Shown here one piece after another: positions 34,231 through 41,700 of a stretch of DNA of 64,000 bases. Each line of letters begins with the position of its first letter. The first letter of the stretch is position 1. The DNA lies in contig JARUPY010000292.1 of the NCBI GenBank assembly GCA_029817715.1, forward strand, positions 558,001-622,000. Direction: 5' to 3'. The notes beneath the pieces are model-generated. The model searched no databases and was not told where the DNA came from. It was given only the letters and a program-made list of their open reading frames with translations. Origin of the DNA: Melastoma dodecandrum. Taxonomy: Eukaryota > Streptophyta > Magnoliopsida > Myrtales > Melastomataceae. Both the position numbers and the translations under genes were made by a program.

Positions 34231-34674
34231 ATGACACCTGTCGATCGGGACCGGCTTGAGAAATGCCTCGCCTTGGCCGAGCACGGCGCCACGGCAGGCG
34301 AGCGTCAGGCCGCTCTCGCCGCCGCCGCGCGCATCGCCGCCGGAGCCGGTCTGACGCTGGCCGAGGCGACCCGCGCGGCCCGGTCGCCGCGGACCGCGTC
34401 CACCGGAGCCCGGCCACCCCCGCGTCGGACTTACGCCTGGGCCGAGCCCAAGGCGGCGATCGTGCCCATCACGGTCGAGGAGCTGCTGCGCCAGAAGGCC
34501 GAGACCGAAGCGTGGCGCAAGCGGGCGGCGGCCGCGGAGACACGGCGGCGCAGGCGCGCACACGCGGACCAGGCCGCCTACGCGGCGGAGCAGCGGGCCA
34601 AGCAGGCCGAGCGCGACCGGGACTGGGCGCATGCCCGTGCCGGCACCGGTGGTGCGGCGGTGGACGATCCCTGA
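34231..34674 (+). CDS. Hypothetical protein with DUF2786-like N-terminus
   Basis: A 147-residue protein. The N-terminal 45 residues (LEKCLALAEHGATAGERQAALAAAARIAAGAGLTLAEA) look like the helical DUF2786-type module. The C-terminal half is a charged Ala/Arg/Glu coiled coil (VEELLRQKAETEAWRKRAAAAETRRRRR). Possibly a DNA- or RNA-associated protein; the function is unknown. Confidence 0.6.
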   Translation: MTPVDRDRLEKCLALAEHGATAGERQAALAAAARIAAGAGLTLAEATRAARSPRTASTGARPPPRRTYAWAEPKAAIVPITVEELLRQKAETEAWRKRAAAAETRRRRRAHADQAAYAAEQRAKQAERDRDWAHARAGTGGAAVDDP

Positions 34675-34768
34675 GGGGACGCGGGCCTTACGCGATCGGG
34701 TCGCAACGGTCTGGACGACCGTCACCTCCGGCCGAGACGGAGGCGACGGACCGCCTCTTTGGAGCGGG

Positions 34769-34839
34769 CTTGCGGGTTCACATTTCTCTTCGGAGACGCG
34801 CGGCATCGTTCAGCCTCACTCCGATGGAGATGTGTGAAC
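34769..34839. repeat. Palindromic intergenic repeat family D, copy 1
   Basis: The left arm TTGCGGGTTCACATTTCTC is mirrored by GGAGATGTGTGAAC about 40 bases later, an imperfect palindrome. The second, partial copy lies at 38123-38166. Confidence 0.6.
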
Positions 34840-34932
34840 GGCGTCGCCCGCACGGGAGCGGGGATCCGCCCTTCGCTCGACGCGGACTTGTCCATCGACA
34901 CCGTTACGACCCGATCGGGAACGGCTCTCCTG

Positions 34933-35022
34933 TGGCAGGCCGACGCGACGCCCGCTGAGGTCCCTGATGAGCCGCAGAGGTTCGTCGCGACGCCGGTCAC
35001 CGACCTTGCGTACGCTGCTTAG
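34933..35022 (-). repeat. Dispersed intergenic repeat family C, copy 4 (inverted, most diverged)
   Basis: Read on the minus strand it gives CGGTGACCGG, then TCAGGGACCTCAGCGGGCG and TCGGCCTGCCA, in the same order and spacing as the copy at 30662. Confidence 0.65.
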
Positions 35023-35077
35023 AGCGCCCGCTTCCAAAGGAAACATTGGCTCGCGCAGGCGCGCCCTTGCGAAGGCC

Positions 35078-35392
35078 TCAGAACGCCCGGCGCCTTCGCT
35101 GCGAGGCCGCGCCGTGCCGATGCCGCGCGCGGTGCGAGTGAAGGCGCGGCGCCGGCTCGCCCTGCGGCTTCGCCACGGCGGGCGGTGCCGGGGCGACACC
35201 GTCATGCGCCGCGATGACCCGGTGCGCCTCCTCGACGCTCATGTCGCAGGCGCTCGTCATCCCCTGCAGGGCCCCGAGGGCGCGATTGTATTCGGGCAGA
35301 TTGGTGCATCCGGGGACGCCCCAGGCCCAGGCCGCATCCGGCGCAGGCCCCAGAGCCGCCAGCACGAGCACGGCGAGCATCTTCCGCGACAC
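35078..35392 (-). CDS. Small exported His-rich-tail protein
   Basis: A 104-residue protein from GTG 35392 with a strong GGGGAGGA ribosome site. A signal peptide (MLAVLVLAALGPAPDAAWA) is followed by a short domain with two Cys (PGCTNLPEYNRALGALQGMTSACD), then a Pro-rich linker and a His/Arg-rich end. Function unknown; metal binding by the tail is possible. Confidence 0.65.
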   Translation of the reverse strand: MSRKMLAVLVLAALGPAPDAAWAWGVPGCTNLPEYNRALGALQGMTSACDMSVEEAHRVIAAHDGVAPAPPAVAKPQGEPAPRLHSHRARHRHGAASQRRRRAF

Positions 35393-35522
35393 GGGCTGTC
35401 CTCCCCTGGCCTCAGGCCCGCATCCACGGACCGTGCAGGGACAATGCGGTCATCCCACAAAGGCTTCGCGTCGACTCGACCAACGCCACGCCGCGGCGCC
35501 GACGCGTCCCGACGACGGCCCG

Positions 35523-35783
35523 TCAGGCGGCTTCGAGCAGGAAGTTGGCGCGACGGAACAACAATTCGCGCCGGTAGAAATAAACGCCGCCTTGGCGCAT
35601 GGCGTCATGCGCCCGGTCCACGTCGAAGCCGAAGGGTCGATCCCGCGTCGTGTCGATGCAGCTCACATAGGTCCAACGGACGCCGTCGATCATCGCCGGG
35701 ATCGGCTGATCCTGCCGGACGGCGCAGAATTGCTGGGCGTCACCGGCCTTGGCGAAAATGTAGAAGGTCTTCCGTGCGCACAT
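35523..35783 (-). CDS. Small hypothetical protein (86 aa)
   Basis: A mixed alpha/beta protein from ATG 35783 with many aromatic residues (TFYIFAKAGDAQQFCAVRQDQPIP, VRWTYVSCIDTTRDRPFGF, GGVYFYRRELLF) and two Cys. It looks like a folded cytoplasmic domain. No family is recognised. Confidence 0.6.
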   Translation of the reverse strand: MCARKTFYIFAKAGDAQQFCAVRQDQPIPAMIDGVRWTYVSCIDTTRDRPFGFDVDRAHDAMRQGGVYFYRRELLFRRANFLLEAA

Positions 35784-35931
35784 CGGAACCTCCAGAACAA
35801 TCCGGGGTGTATCCGCTATGCAACGGTCAAGTCATAATCCGATTCGGGCCGAATGGTCAAGCTTCTGCCATGTTTTCGCCACGGATATGGCAGGCATCGC
35901 GCCTCAATCGTTCCGAGGCCGGCGCGGCGGG

Positions 35932-36333
35932 TCACTCGGCGGCCTCCTGGAGGGGCTTGCCCTTGTCGACGACGTAGACCGACAGGATCTTCAGGGTCCG
36001 GTCGCCCACGACCGTGTAGCCGGCATGGGGCACGCCGCGGCGGTTGATGCCGCGCTCGCCCGTCGGGCGCTCCTTGACGGCTTGGCCCTGTGCTTGAGCG
36101 AGGGCACCCTCCACCACGTAGAAGGCCTCCTCGCCGTTGTGGACATGCCGGCGCGAGGTCGCCCCCGGCGGGATCTCGACCAGCTGCATGACGATCTCGC
36201 GGTTCTCGTCCCCCGAGACCGGCTGGCGGCCGAGTTCGGTCCGCTTGACCTCCTGGGCCGCGGCGGCGCCGACGACGAGAAGGGCCCCCACGGTGCAGAG
36301 GCAGGTGACGGCGATCGTGCGGCGGCGGTCCAT
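35932..36333 (-). CDS. Exported cupin-domain protein
   Basis: A 133-residue protein from ATG 36333 (GGGAGC ahead). A signal peptide (AVTCLCTVGALLVVGAAAAQ) is followed by one cupin barrel: EIPPGATSRRHVHNGEEAFYVVEGALA is motif 1 with two His and a Glu, and GVPHAGYTVVGDRTLKIL is motif 2 with the last metal ligand. A periplasmic metal-binding cupin, possibly a sensor or small dioxygenase-like protein; the substrate is unknown. Confidence 0.8.
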   Translation of the reverse strand: MDRRRTIAVTCLCTVGALLVVGAAAAQEVKRTELGRQPVSGDENREIVMQLVEIPPGATSRRHVHNGEEAFYVVEGALAQAQGQAVKERPTGERGINRRGVPHAGYTVVGDRTLKILSVYVVDKGKPLQEAAE

Positions 36334-36455
36334 GGCATGCTCCCTTTGGAGCAGCATGGCACGGTCCCGCCGGGTCGAGAACGGCCGGATCTTTGCCGGC
36401 GGTTACAAGTCCCGGAGAAGGCTTCCGACCGATGCGGGCCTGCGACCGCCGACTG

Positions 36456-36863
36456 TTACAGGCAGCCGATCCGCCGCAGGGCGCCGATCAGCTTGCGGCC
36501 GACGCGGTAGCCGTTGAGGGATTCGGATCCGAGGATCTGGACGGTCTCGGTCCCGGCGGTCCGGCCGTAGAGGAACAGATGGAAATTCTGCTCGGGCCGG
36601 TCCGGAGCCGCTGCGCTGACCTGGCCGCAATAGGCCATCTCCCGGCCAGCCTCGGACGCGATCGGCCGCACCTTACGGAAGCGGACGAGCCATGCGTCCG
36701 GGAATGCGGCGGCGACCTTGGCCCGCATCTCCGATTCCGCGGTGACCTCGAAACCCGGCAGGTCCGGGCTGATCAGACCGAGGGCGTCCTGTCCGCGGCC
36801 TGCGGCCGGGACGAGGAGGGCCGCCCAAGATCCCACGAGCGCTGCGCGCGTCAGCGCCTTCAC
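36456..36863 (-). CDS. Small exported hypothetical protein
   Basis: About 135 residues from GTG 36863 with a signal peptide (LTRAALVGSWAALLVPAAGRG) and a mature domain with two Cys (MAYCGQVSAA and the C-terminal RRIGCL) that could pair. The segment FHLFLYGRTAGTETVQILG and the genome context give no function. The frame is open upstream but not signal-like. Confidence 0.6.
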   Translation of the reverse strand: MKALTRAALVGSWAALLVPAAGRGQDALGLISPDLPGFEVTAESEMRAKVAAAFPDAWLVRFRKVRPIASEAGREMAYCGQVSAAAPDRPEQNFHLFLYGRTAGTETVQILGSESLNGYRVGRKLIGALRRIGCL

Positions 36864-37496
36864 GGCGTCGCACCCGCTGCCGGACCGGATCGCCCATCGA
36901 TGCCCTCGGGCACCGGGCGGGCTTCCAGATTCTCGACGGGCTGTTGGCTCATCCAGTCCTGGGCAGGATTCGGGCGGCGGACAATGCACATTGGACCACG
37001 AAGACCGTTTCGGCAAAGCCCAATCGTGTCTTCGGCAGCGCGCCCGGCCGGCCCCGTAAGATGTATGCGCGCGCACCGTATCGACCGGAGGCGGCGCGCA
37101 ATGCTCGGTTGTGCCCGATCCTGGATGGCGCCGCCGACCGGAGCGGTCCGCCACGTCCGTCCGGGCTGGCCGAGGCGCGCCAGGATCGCAGGGTCCCGGC
37201 AGAGGCGGGCGATCGCGACGCCGTGCCGGCAAGGCGCCGCTATATCGCCATGACCGGATCCCGCAGACCGGTCCGTGCTCGGGGGAGGGTGCGGCGCGGC
37301 CATTCCGGCAAAACGGAGCGCGGCCTCGGCAGATCTCTCTGCCGCGGCGGTGCGAATGGCGGGGCGTCCTGACCATACCTCCCGCGAACGGACCCTCATC
37401 GCGGCGAAGCGTGGTAATCGTGCACTGGGGCCGCAATACCAACTTGTGATAGTACAATGTATCCGGAGCGGGGCCGACGGCCATCCAGGCGGCACG
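36864..37496. other. Intergenic region, no gene seen
   Basis: A 633-base divergent gap. Open frames are Arg/Pro-rich shadows. The promoter of the PAS gene is likely near 37430-37460, where the base composition becomes AT-richer. Confidence 0.5.
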
Positions 37497-38045
37497 ATGA
37501 TCGACAGCAGTTTACATTTGAAACAGGCTCTGTTCGCCGCCGGCGTTGTCGGCACCTGGTATTGGCAGATCGCCGATAACGGCGTCGTCCTGGATCGTGG
37601 TTCGGCGGAGCTGTTGACTGGCAACGCCGAATTGGCAGGGCAGGTCTTGGATCTCGATGCCTCGTTCGCCTGCCTGCACCCGGACGACCGGGACCGGGTC
37701 CTGGCGCTGGTCAGTGACCATGAACGGCGCGGTGGGATGAACGTGATGGAGTATCGGGTCCGCTCGCCGGAGGGGCGCGTCCGGATGCTGCTGGACCGCG
37801 GTCGGGTCGTGGAAGGCCCCAACGGCGCGCGCGCCGGTTACGGCATCCTCCTCGACATCACGGACCGACTGCCCGCGGAATCCAACGCGCTCGCGGAAGT
37901 CGCGGATCGCTGCCTCGCGATGCGGGACGTCCTGCTGCGGCACGGCACGCCGAAAATGCAGCTGCTGATCGATCTGCTGTTGTTCGAGATCGGTGTCGAG
38001 CTTGCCGGCCAGGGCGCGGAGGCGGGCGCTGCGCGCTTGCATTAG
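37497..38045 (+). CDS. PAS-domain protein
   Basis: A 182-residue cytoplasmic protein. One PAS fold of the PAS_3 type covers about residues 10-120 (AAGVVGTWYWQIADNGVVLD, FACLHPDDRDRVLALVSDH, MEYRVRSPEGRVRMLLDRGRVVEG, GILLDITDR). A helical tail follows, with no kinase, GGDEF or DNA-binding output domain. It may act as a stand-alone sensor or partner. The start at ATG 37497 fits the domain border. Confidence 0.75.
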   Translation: MIDSSLHLKQALFAAGVVGTWYWQIADNGVVLDRGSAELLTGNAELAGQVLDLDASFACLHPDDRDRVLALVSDHERRGGMNVMEYRVRSPEGRVRMLLDRGRVVEGPNGARAGYGILLDITDRLPAESNALAEVADRCLAMRDVLLRHGTPKMQLLIDLLLFEIGVELAGQGAEAGAARLH

Positions 38046-38122
38046 GCCAGACCTGATCGGGTTGGGACAGGGTCGATAACCGCGTCCGTGCCGGACGCGA
38101 CGCGGGTCCGCTCTCCGGTGCG

Positions 38123-38166
38123 GGGTTGCGGATTCACACATCGCGATTGGAGAAGGGCTGAACGGC
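38123..38166 (+). repeat. Palindromic intergenic repeat family D, copy 2 (partial)
   Basis: TTGCGGATTCACACATCGCG followed by ATTGGAGAAGGGCTGAAC resembles both arms of the element at 34769-34839. It lies in a 302-base gap (38046-38347) with no gene. Confidence 0.5.
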
Positions 38167-38347
38167 GCGGCGTCGCGCCGCGCGTCGGGCGAGCCCGTCA
38201 TGGCTTTGGTTCTCCCGCGCCATCGCCATTTCCGGCGGTCGATGGCGAGGCGGCCCTGTGCCACCCCCAGGATCGGCTCCTGACGCTCGACGAAGACCTG
38301 CGACGCGATCGGCCCGCGGGCCGGGCTCCTCGGTCCCGCCGCGGGAA

Positions 38348-38998
38348 TCAGAACGGGAAGGCCCGGTCGATCAGCACGACCGCCTTGCGGATCTGGTCTG
38401 CCTCCGCGATCTGCCGGACGATGAAGTCCGCCACGTCGGCCCGCGCGATCAGCCCGTTGCGCCAGGAGGATGGCGTGTCGAGCACGCGGTAGCGACCGGT
38501 GGCCGACCCTCCGGTCAGCACGCCGGGGCGGATCAGCGTCCAGTCCAGGGCGCTGCGGCGGATGCGCATCTCCTGGGCGTCCTTGTCGTCGTAGGCGCGC
38601 CCGAACACCAGCCGGAACGGCAGGCGCTGGAGTGGGCTGATCGCGTCGCGGCTGTCGCCGGCGCCGAAGCCCGTGACCGCGATCAGGCGCCGGACTCCGG
38701 CCTGCTCCATGGCGGGAACGAGGATGTTCGTCGCGTCGGAGAACAGGCGGACCGGCGCGAGCAGGTCACGGCCGGGAACGCCCAGGGCCTGAACCGCGAC
38801 ATCGACGCCGTCGAGGGCGGCCGCGACGTCGGACGCGTTCAAGGCGTCGCCGGGAAACCGCTCCACGTTCGGCGCGGTCAGCGGCATCGCGTTCGCCGAG
38901 CGGGCGAAGGCGCGCACGCGATGGCCGGCCGACGCGGCTGCCTTGACCGTCTCCAAGCCGATGCCCTGGCTGGCTCCGATGACGAGGATGTTGGCCAT
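38348..38998 (-). CDS. NAD(P)-binding epimerase/NmrA-like oxidoreductase
   Basis: A 216-residue Rossmann protein from ATG 38998 (AAAGGATC ahead). The nucleotide motif is GASQGIG (residues 8-14). RVRAFARSANAM marks the NADP-type second strand, and VTGFGAGDSRD and WTLIRPGVLTGG are typical of the atypical-SDR NAD(P)H-binding group. The classical YxxxK is not evident. Such proteins act as flavin/biliverdin-reductase-like enzymes or NADPH sensors; the substrate is unknown. Confidence 0.8.
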   Translation of the reverse strand: MANILVIGASQGIGLETVKAAASAGHRVRAFARSANAMPLTAPNVERFPGDALNASDVAAALDGVDVAVQALGVPGRDLLAPVRLFSDATNILVPAMEQAGVRRLIAVTGFGAGDSRDAISPLQRLPFRLVFGRAYDDKDAQEMRIRRSALDWTLIRPGVLTGGSATGRYRVLDTPSSWRNGLIARADVADFIVRQIAEADQIRKAVVLIDRAFPF

Positions 38999-39421
38999 GG
39001 GATGATCCTTTCTCGGTGCCGCCAGCAGAGCGCAGGATGCGGCCCGACGCCATGTGGCCGCTTGCCCTTTCGGCATCGAGTCCGCGGCCGTCGAGATCCG
39101 GATGGAGGCCGATCCGACCGGCGTCGCAGGGTGGCGGCGCACCATGGTGTGCCAACGTCCCCCGGAGAGTCGGCCGCCGGGCGAGGGGATGGCGGCCCCG
39201 GCCCCGGCACCTGCGTTGGCGGGCGCACAGTCCACGACACTCTCACGGTCGTTTGCGGAAGAGAGGGGGGGGACGCCCTGGTTTGCACGACGCAGGGCCG
39301 CGCACGGTCGAGCGCTGTCGGTCCGGGGTGCCGGAGGCGAGCGCGGACCCGAGGGGGCATGCTGGAGGCGGGCAATCCAGATCCTCTGTCGGGTCGGGAT
39401 CCGACCGACTCGGCGGGTCCG

Positions 39422-39459
39422 GATCCCGGGTTCCGCTGCGCGGCCCCGGGATGACGGCG
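39422..39459 (+). repeat. Dispersed short repeat family B, copy 2
   Basis: TCCCGGGTTCCGCTGCGCGG followed by CCCCGGGATGACGG aligns base by base with the copy at 24343-24379; its ends CCCGGG/CCCGGG are complementary. Confidence 0.65.
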
Positions 39460-39536
39460 TGCCGGTTGCCAGACCAGCGCAGAGCCTTGAAGGCCCGCAA
39501 AGCCCCACCTCCGCGCTCTCCGGATCGGGTACGATC

Positions 39537-39628
39537 GGCAGGCCAATGCTTTGCCCGCGTAGGTCCTTGATCGACCGCAGGTATTCGTCGCAAAGCCGGT
39601 GACCACCTTTGCGAAACCTGCTTAGGTC
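39537..39628 (-). repeat. Dispersed intergenic repeat family C, copy 2 (inverted)
   Basis: On the minus strand it reads GGTTTCGCAAAGGTGGTCAC, CGGCTTTGCGACGAATACC and ATCAAGGACCTACGCGGGC, closely matching the copy at 30662-30772. Confidence 0.8.
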
Positions 39629-39690
39629 TCCCGCTGCGCCCGACAGGACCGGCTCCGTACCGAAGAAACGCGGCGCGCTGGGAGTGAGAC

Positions 39691-40419
39691 ATGACGGATC
39701 TCTCGGGACAGACGGTCCTGATCACGGCGGCCGCGCAGGGGATCGGCCGCGCGAGCGCGCTCGCCTTCGCGCGGTCCGGGGCGCGGGTCCACGCCATCGA
39801 CATCAATGCGGCGGCACTGGACGACCTGCGCGCCGACAACCTCAGCGCCGCGCGCCTCGACGTGCGCGACGAGGCCGCCGTCAAGGCGCTGGTCGCGGGG
39901 ATCGGCGCCGTGGACATCCTGTTCAACTGCGCCGGCGTGGTCCACGGCGGGACCATCCTGGAGATGCCCGATGCCGACCTCGACTTCGCCTTCGACCTCA
40001 ACGTCAAGGCGATGATCCGCACGATCCGCGCCGTGCTGCCCGGCATGATCGAGCGGCGGGACGGGGCCATCATCAACATGGCCTCGGTCGCCTCCTCGGT
40101 GAAGGGCGTGCCGAACCGCTTCGCCTACGGGGTGACCAAGGCGGCGGTGGTCGGGCTGACCAAGGCGGTCGCCGCCGATTATGTCGCCCACAACATCCGC
40201 TGCAACGCGATCTGCCCCGGCACGGTCGAGAGCCCGTCCCTGCAGGAGCGCATCCGGGCGCAGGGCGACTACGACGAGACCCGCGCGGCCTTCATCGCCC
40301 GCCAGCCGATCGGGCGGCTCGGGACACCGGAGGAGATCGCCGACCTCGCCGTGTACCTCGCGGGGGCGACCTACACCACCGGCCAGGCCGTCACCATCGA
40401 CGGCGGCTGGACGATCTGA
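39691..40419 (+). CDS. SDR-family dehydrogenase
   Basis: A 242-residue classical short-chain dehydrogenase: cofactor motif TAAAQGIG (12-19), acidic IDIN after strand 2 (NAD preference), NCAG (79-82), catalytic Ser132, Tyr146 and Lys150, and CPGTVESPSLQERI. The last motif is shared with 2-keto-3-deoxy-L-fuconate and DHRS6-type 3-hydroxybutyrate dehydrogenases. Start ATG 39691 after GGGAGTGAG. With the sugar-acid enzymes in the window, a keto-deoxy-sugar-acid role is plausible but not proven. Confidence 0.85.
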   Translation: MTDLSGQTVLITAAAQGIGRASALAFARSGARVHAIDINAAALDDLRADNLSAARLDVRDEAAVKALVAGIGAVDILFNCAGVVHGGTILEMPDADLDFAFDLNVKAMIRTIRAVLPGMIERRDGAIINMASVASSVKGVPNRFAYGVTKAAVVGLTKAVAADYVAHNIRCNAICPGTVESPSLQERIRAQGDYDETRAAFIARQPIGRLGTPEEIADLAVYLAGATYTTGQAVTIDGGWTI

Positions 40420-40539
40420 TCCAGGGCCGCGCGTCCTGCGGCGGTCGGGCGCCCCCGGGACGTCTTCGCGGCGCGCCCAGGGTGGGGGGCGAGGCCGTCG
40501 ACCGGGGCGAGATGTCGGAGCCGCCTCCCCGGATCGATC

Positions 40540-40983
40540 TCAGAACCGCGCCACGAGGCCGACGCCGCCGATCATAAGGGCGCCGCCGAGGATGCGCCAC
40601 AGGCTGGCCGGGTGGACCGTGAAGCCGACGAGGCCGAAATTGTCGAGCAGGATCGAGGTGACGACGCCGGCCGTCACGATCAACCCGAGGAAGGTCGCGG
40701 CGCCGATCGACTTGGAGATGTAGAGCTGCGCCAACGTCAGGCCCGCGCTCATCAGCCCGCCGAGCCACGCCCACCAGGGGACCGCGGCGAGGCGCTCCGT
40801 CCCCGGCAGCCCGAACTGTCCCGACACGACCATGATCGCCGCAATGGTGGCGATGCTGACGAGGAGACTGACCATGCCGGCCAGGAGCGGCCGCGCGAAG
40901 GCGCTGGCGAGGCCCGCATTCTGGCCCGGCTCGATTGCGCTGGCGGCGCCCGCCAGCAGGGCGAATCCGTAGAGGAAGATCAT
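40540..40983 (-). CDS. YdcZ (DUF606)-type DMT-family membrane protein
   Basis: A 147-residue protein with about five membrane helices, from ATG 40983. The sequence LYGFALLAGAASAIEPGQNAGL, WWAWLGGLMSAGLTLAQLYISKSIGAATFLGLIVTAGV and the end GGALMIGGVGLVARF are typical of YdcZ/DUF606 half-transporters. A tandem paralog lies 44 bases upstream, so the pair probably forms a heterodimer. The transported substrate is unknown. Confidence 0.82.
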   Translation of the reverse strand: MIFLYGFALLAGAASAIEPGQNAGLASAFARPLLAGMVSLLVSIATIAAIMVVSGQFGLPGTERLAAVPWWAWLGGLMSAGLTLAQLYISKSIGAATFLGLIVTAGVVTSILLDNFGLVGFTVHPASLWRILGGALMIGGVGLVARF

Positions 40984-41027
40984 GATCGCATCCCGATGGG
41001 TGGGTGTGGAAGCGGCGGCCGGGCCGG

Positions 41028-41477
41028 TCAGAACGCCGCCACGAGGGCGACGCCGACGACCATCAGGGCGCCCCCGGCGATGCGCCAGCGGCTGGCGGGA
41101 TGGCGCTCGAAGCCGACGAGGCCGTAGTGATCGAGGGCGATCGAGCCGACCACGCCCGCGGTGATCACGCAGCCCAGGAACGGCGCGGCGCCGATCTGCT
41201 CCGAGACGTAGAGCTGCGCCAGGACGACGGCGGCGCCGAGCACGCCCCCGGGCCAGGCCCACCAGGGCACCGGCGTGGCCCCGTCGGCGGTCTCCCGGCC
41301 GCGCCGCCAGAGGATGAGCATGGCGCCGAGGAAGCAGGCGATCGCCAGGGCGAAGCAGAAGATGCCCGCCAGCATCGGCTGCCCGGTGGCCTTGGCCAGG
41401 GTCGCGTTCTGGCCGGGCTCGATGGCGTTGGCGATGCCGGCCAGCAGGGCGAGGCCGTAGAGGGACCACTTGGACAA
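41028..41477 (-). CDS. YdcZ (DUF606)-type DMT-family membrane protein, paralog
   Basis: About 149 residues when read from TTG 41477, the point where similarity to the downstream paralog begins (LYGLALLAGIANAIEPGQNATLAK). An ATG at 41570 would add a Pro/Ala-rich 31-residue leader. Shared segments are WWAWPGGVLGAAVVLAQLYVSEQIGAAPFLGCVITAGVV and the C-terminal GGALMVVGVALVAAF. It is the first gene of a two-gene operon; paired DUF606 genes usually work together. Confidence 0.8.
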   Translation of the reverse strand: MSKWSLYGLALLAGIANAIEPGQNATLAKATGQPMLAGIFCFALAIACFLGAMLILWRRGRETADGATPVPWWAWPGGVLGAAVVLAQLYVSEQIGAAPFLGCVITAGVVGSIALDHYGLVGFERHPASRWRIAGGALMVVGVALVAAF

Positions 41478-41700
41478 GGCGGAAAATCCCGTCGGAGCAG
41501 GGCCGGCTTCGGCCCGCGCCCGCGGCGGACCGCCTGCTGCCAAACCCACCGGGACGCCGAAAGACTGCATCGCAGCGCCGGCCCGAGCCAGGGACAGAAC
41601 GACCCAGGGCGCCCTCCGGCCGGGTGCGGCAGGCGTCTTCCAGGAGAGCGGGAAAGTTTCCGTCCTCCGGAGCGTTGGCCTGCGTTGACCCGAGTGGACG

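Larger units (their letters stand above)
38999..39690. other. Divergent intergenic region with repeats B and C
   Basis: A 692-base spacer holding repeat B copy 2 (39422-39459) and repeat C copy 2 (39537-39628). The remaining 420 bases have no convincing gene. Confidence 0.55.
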
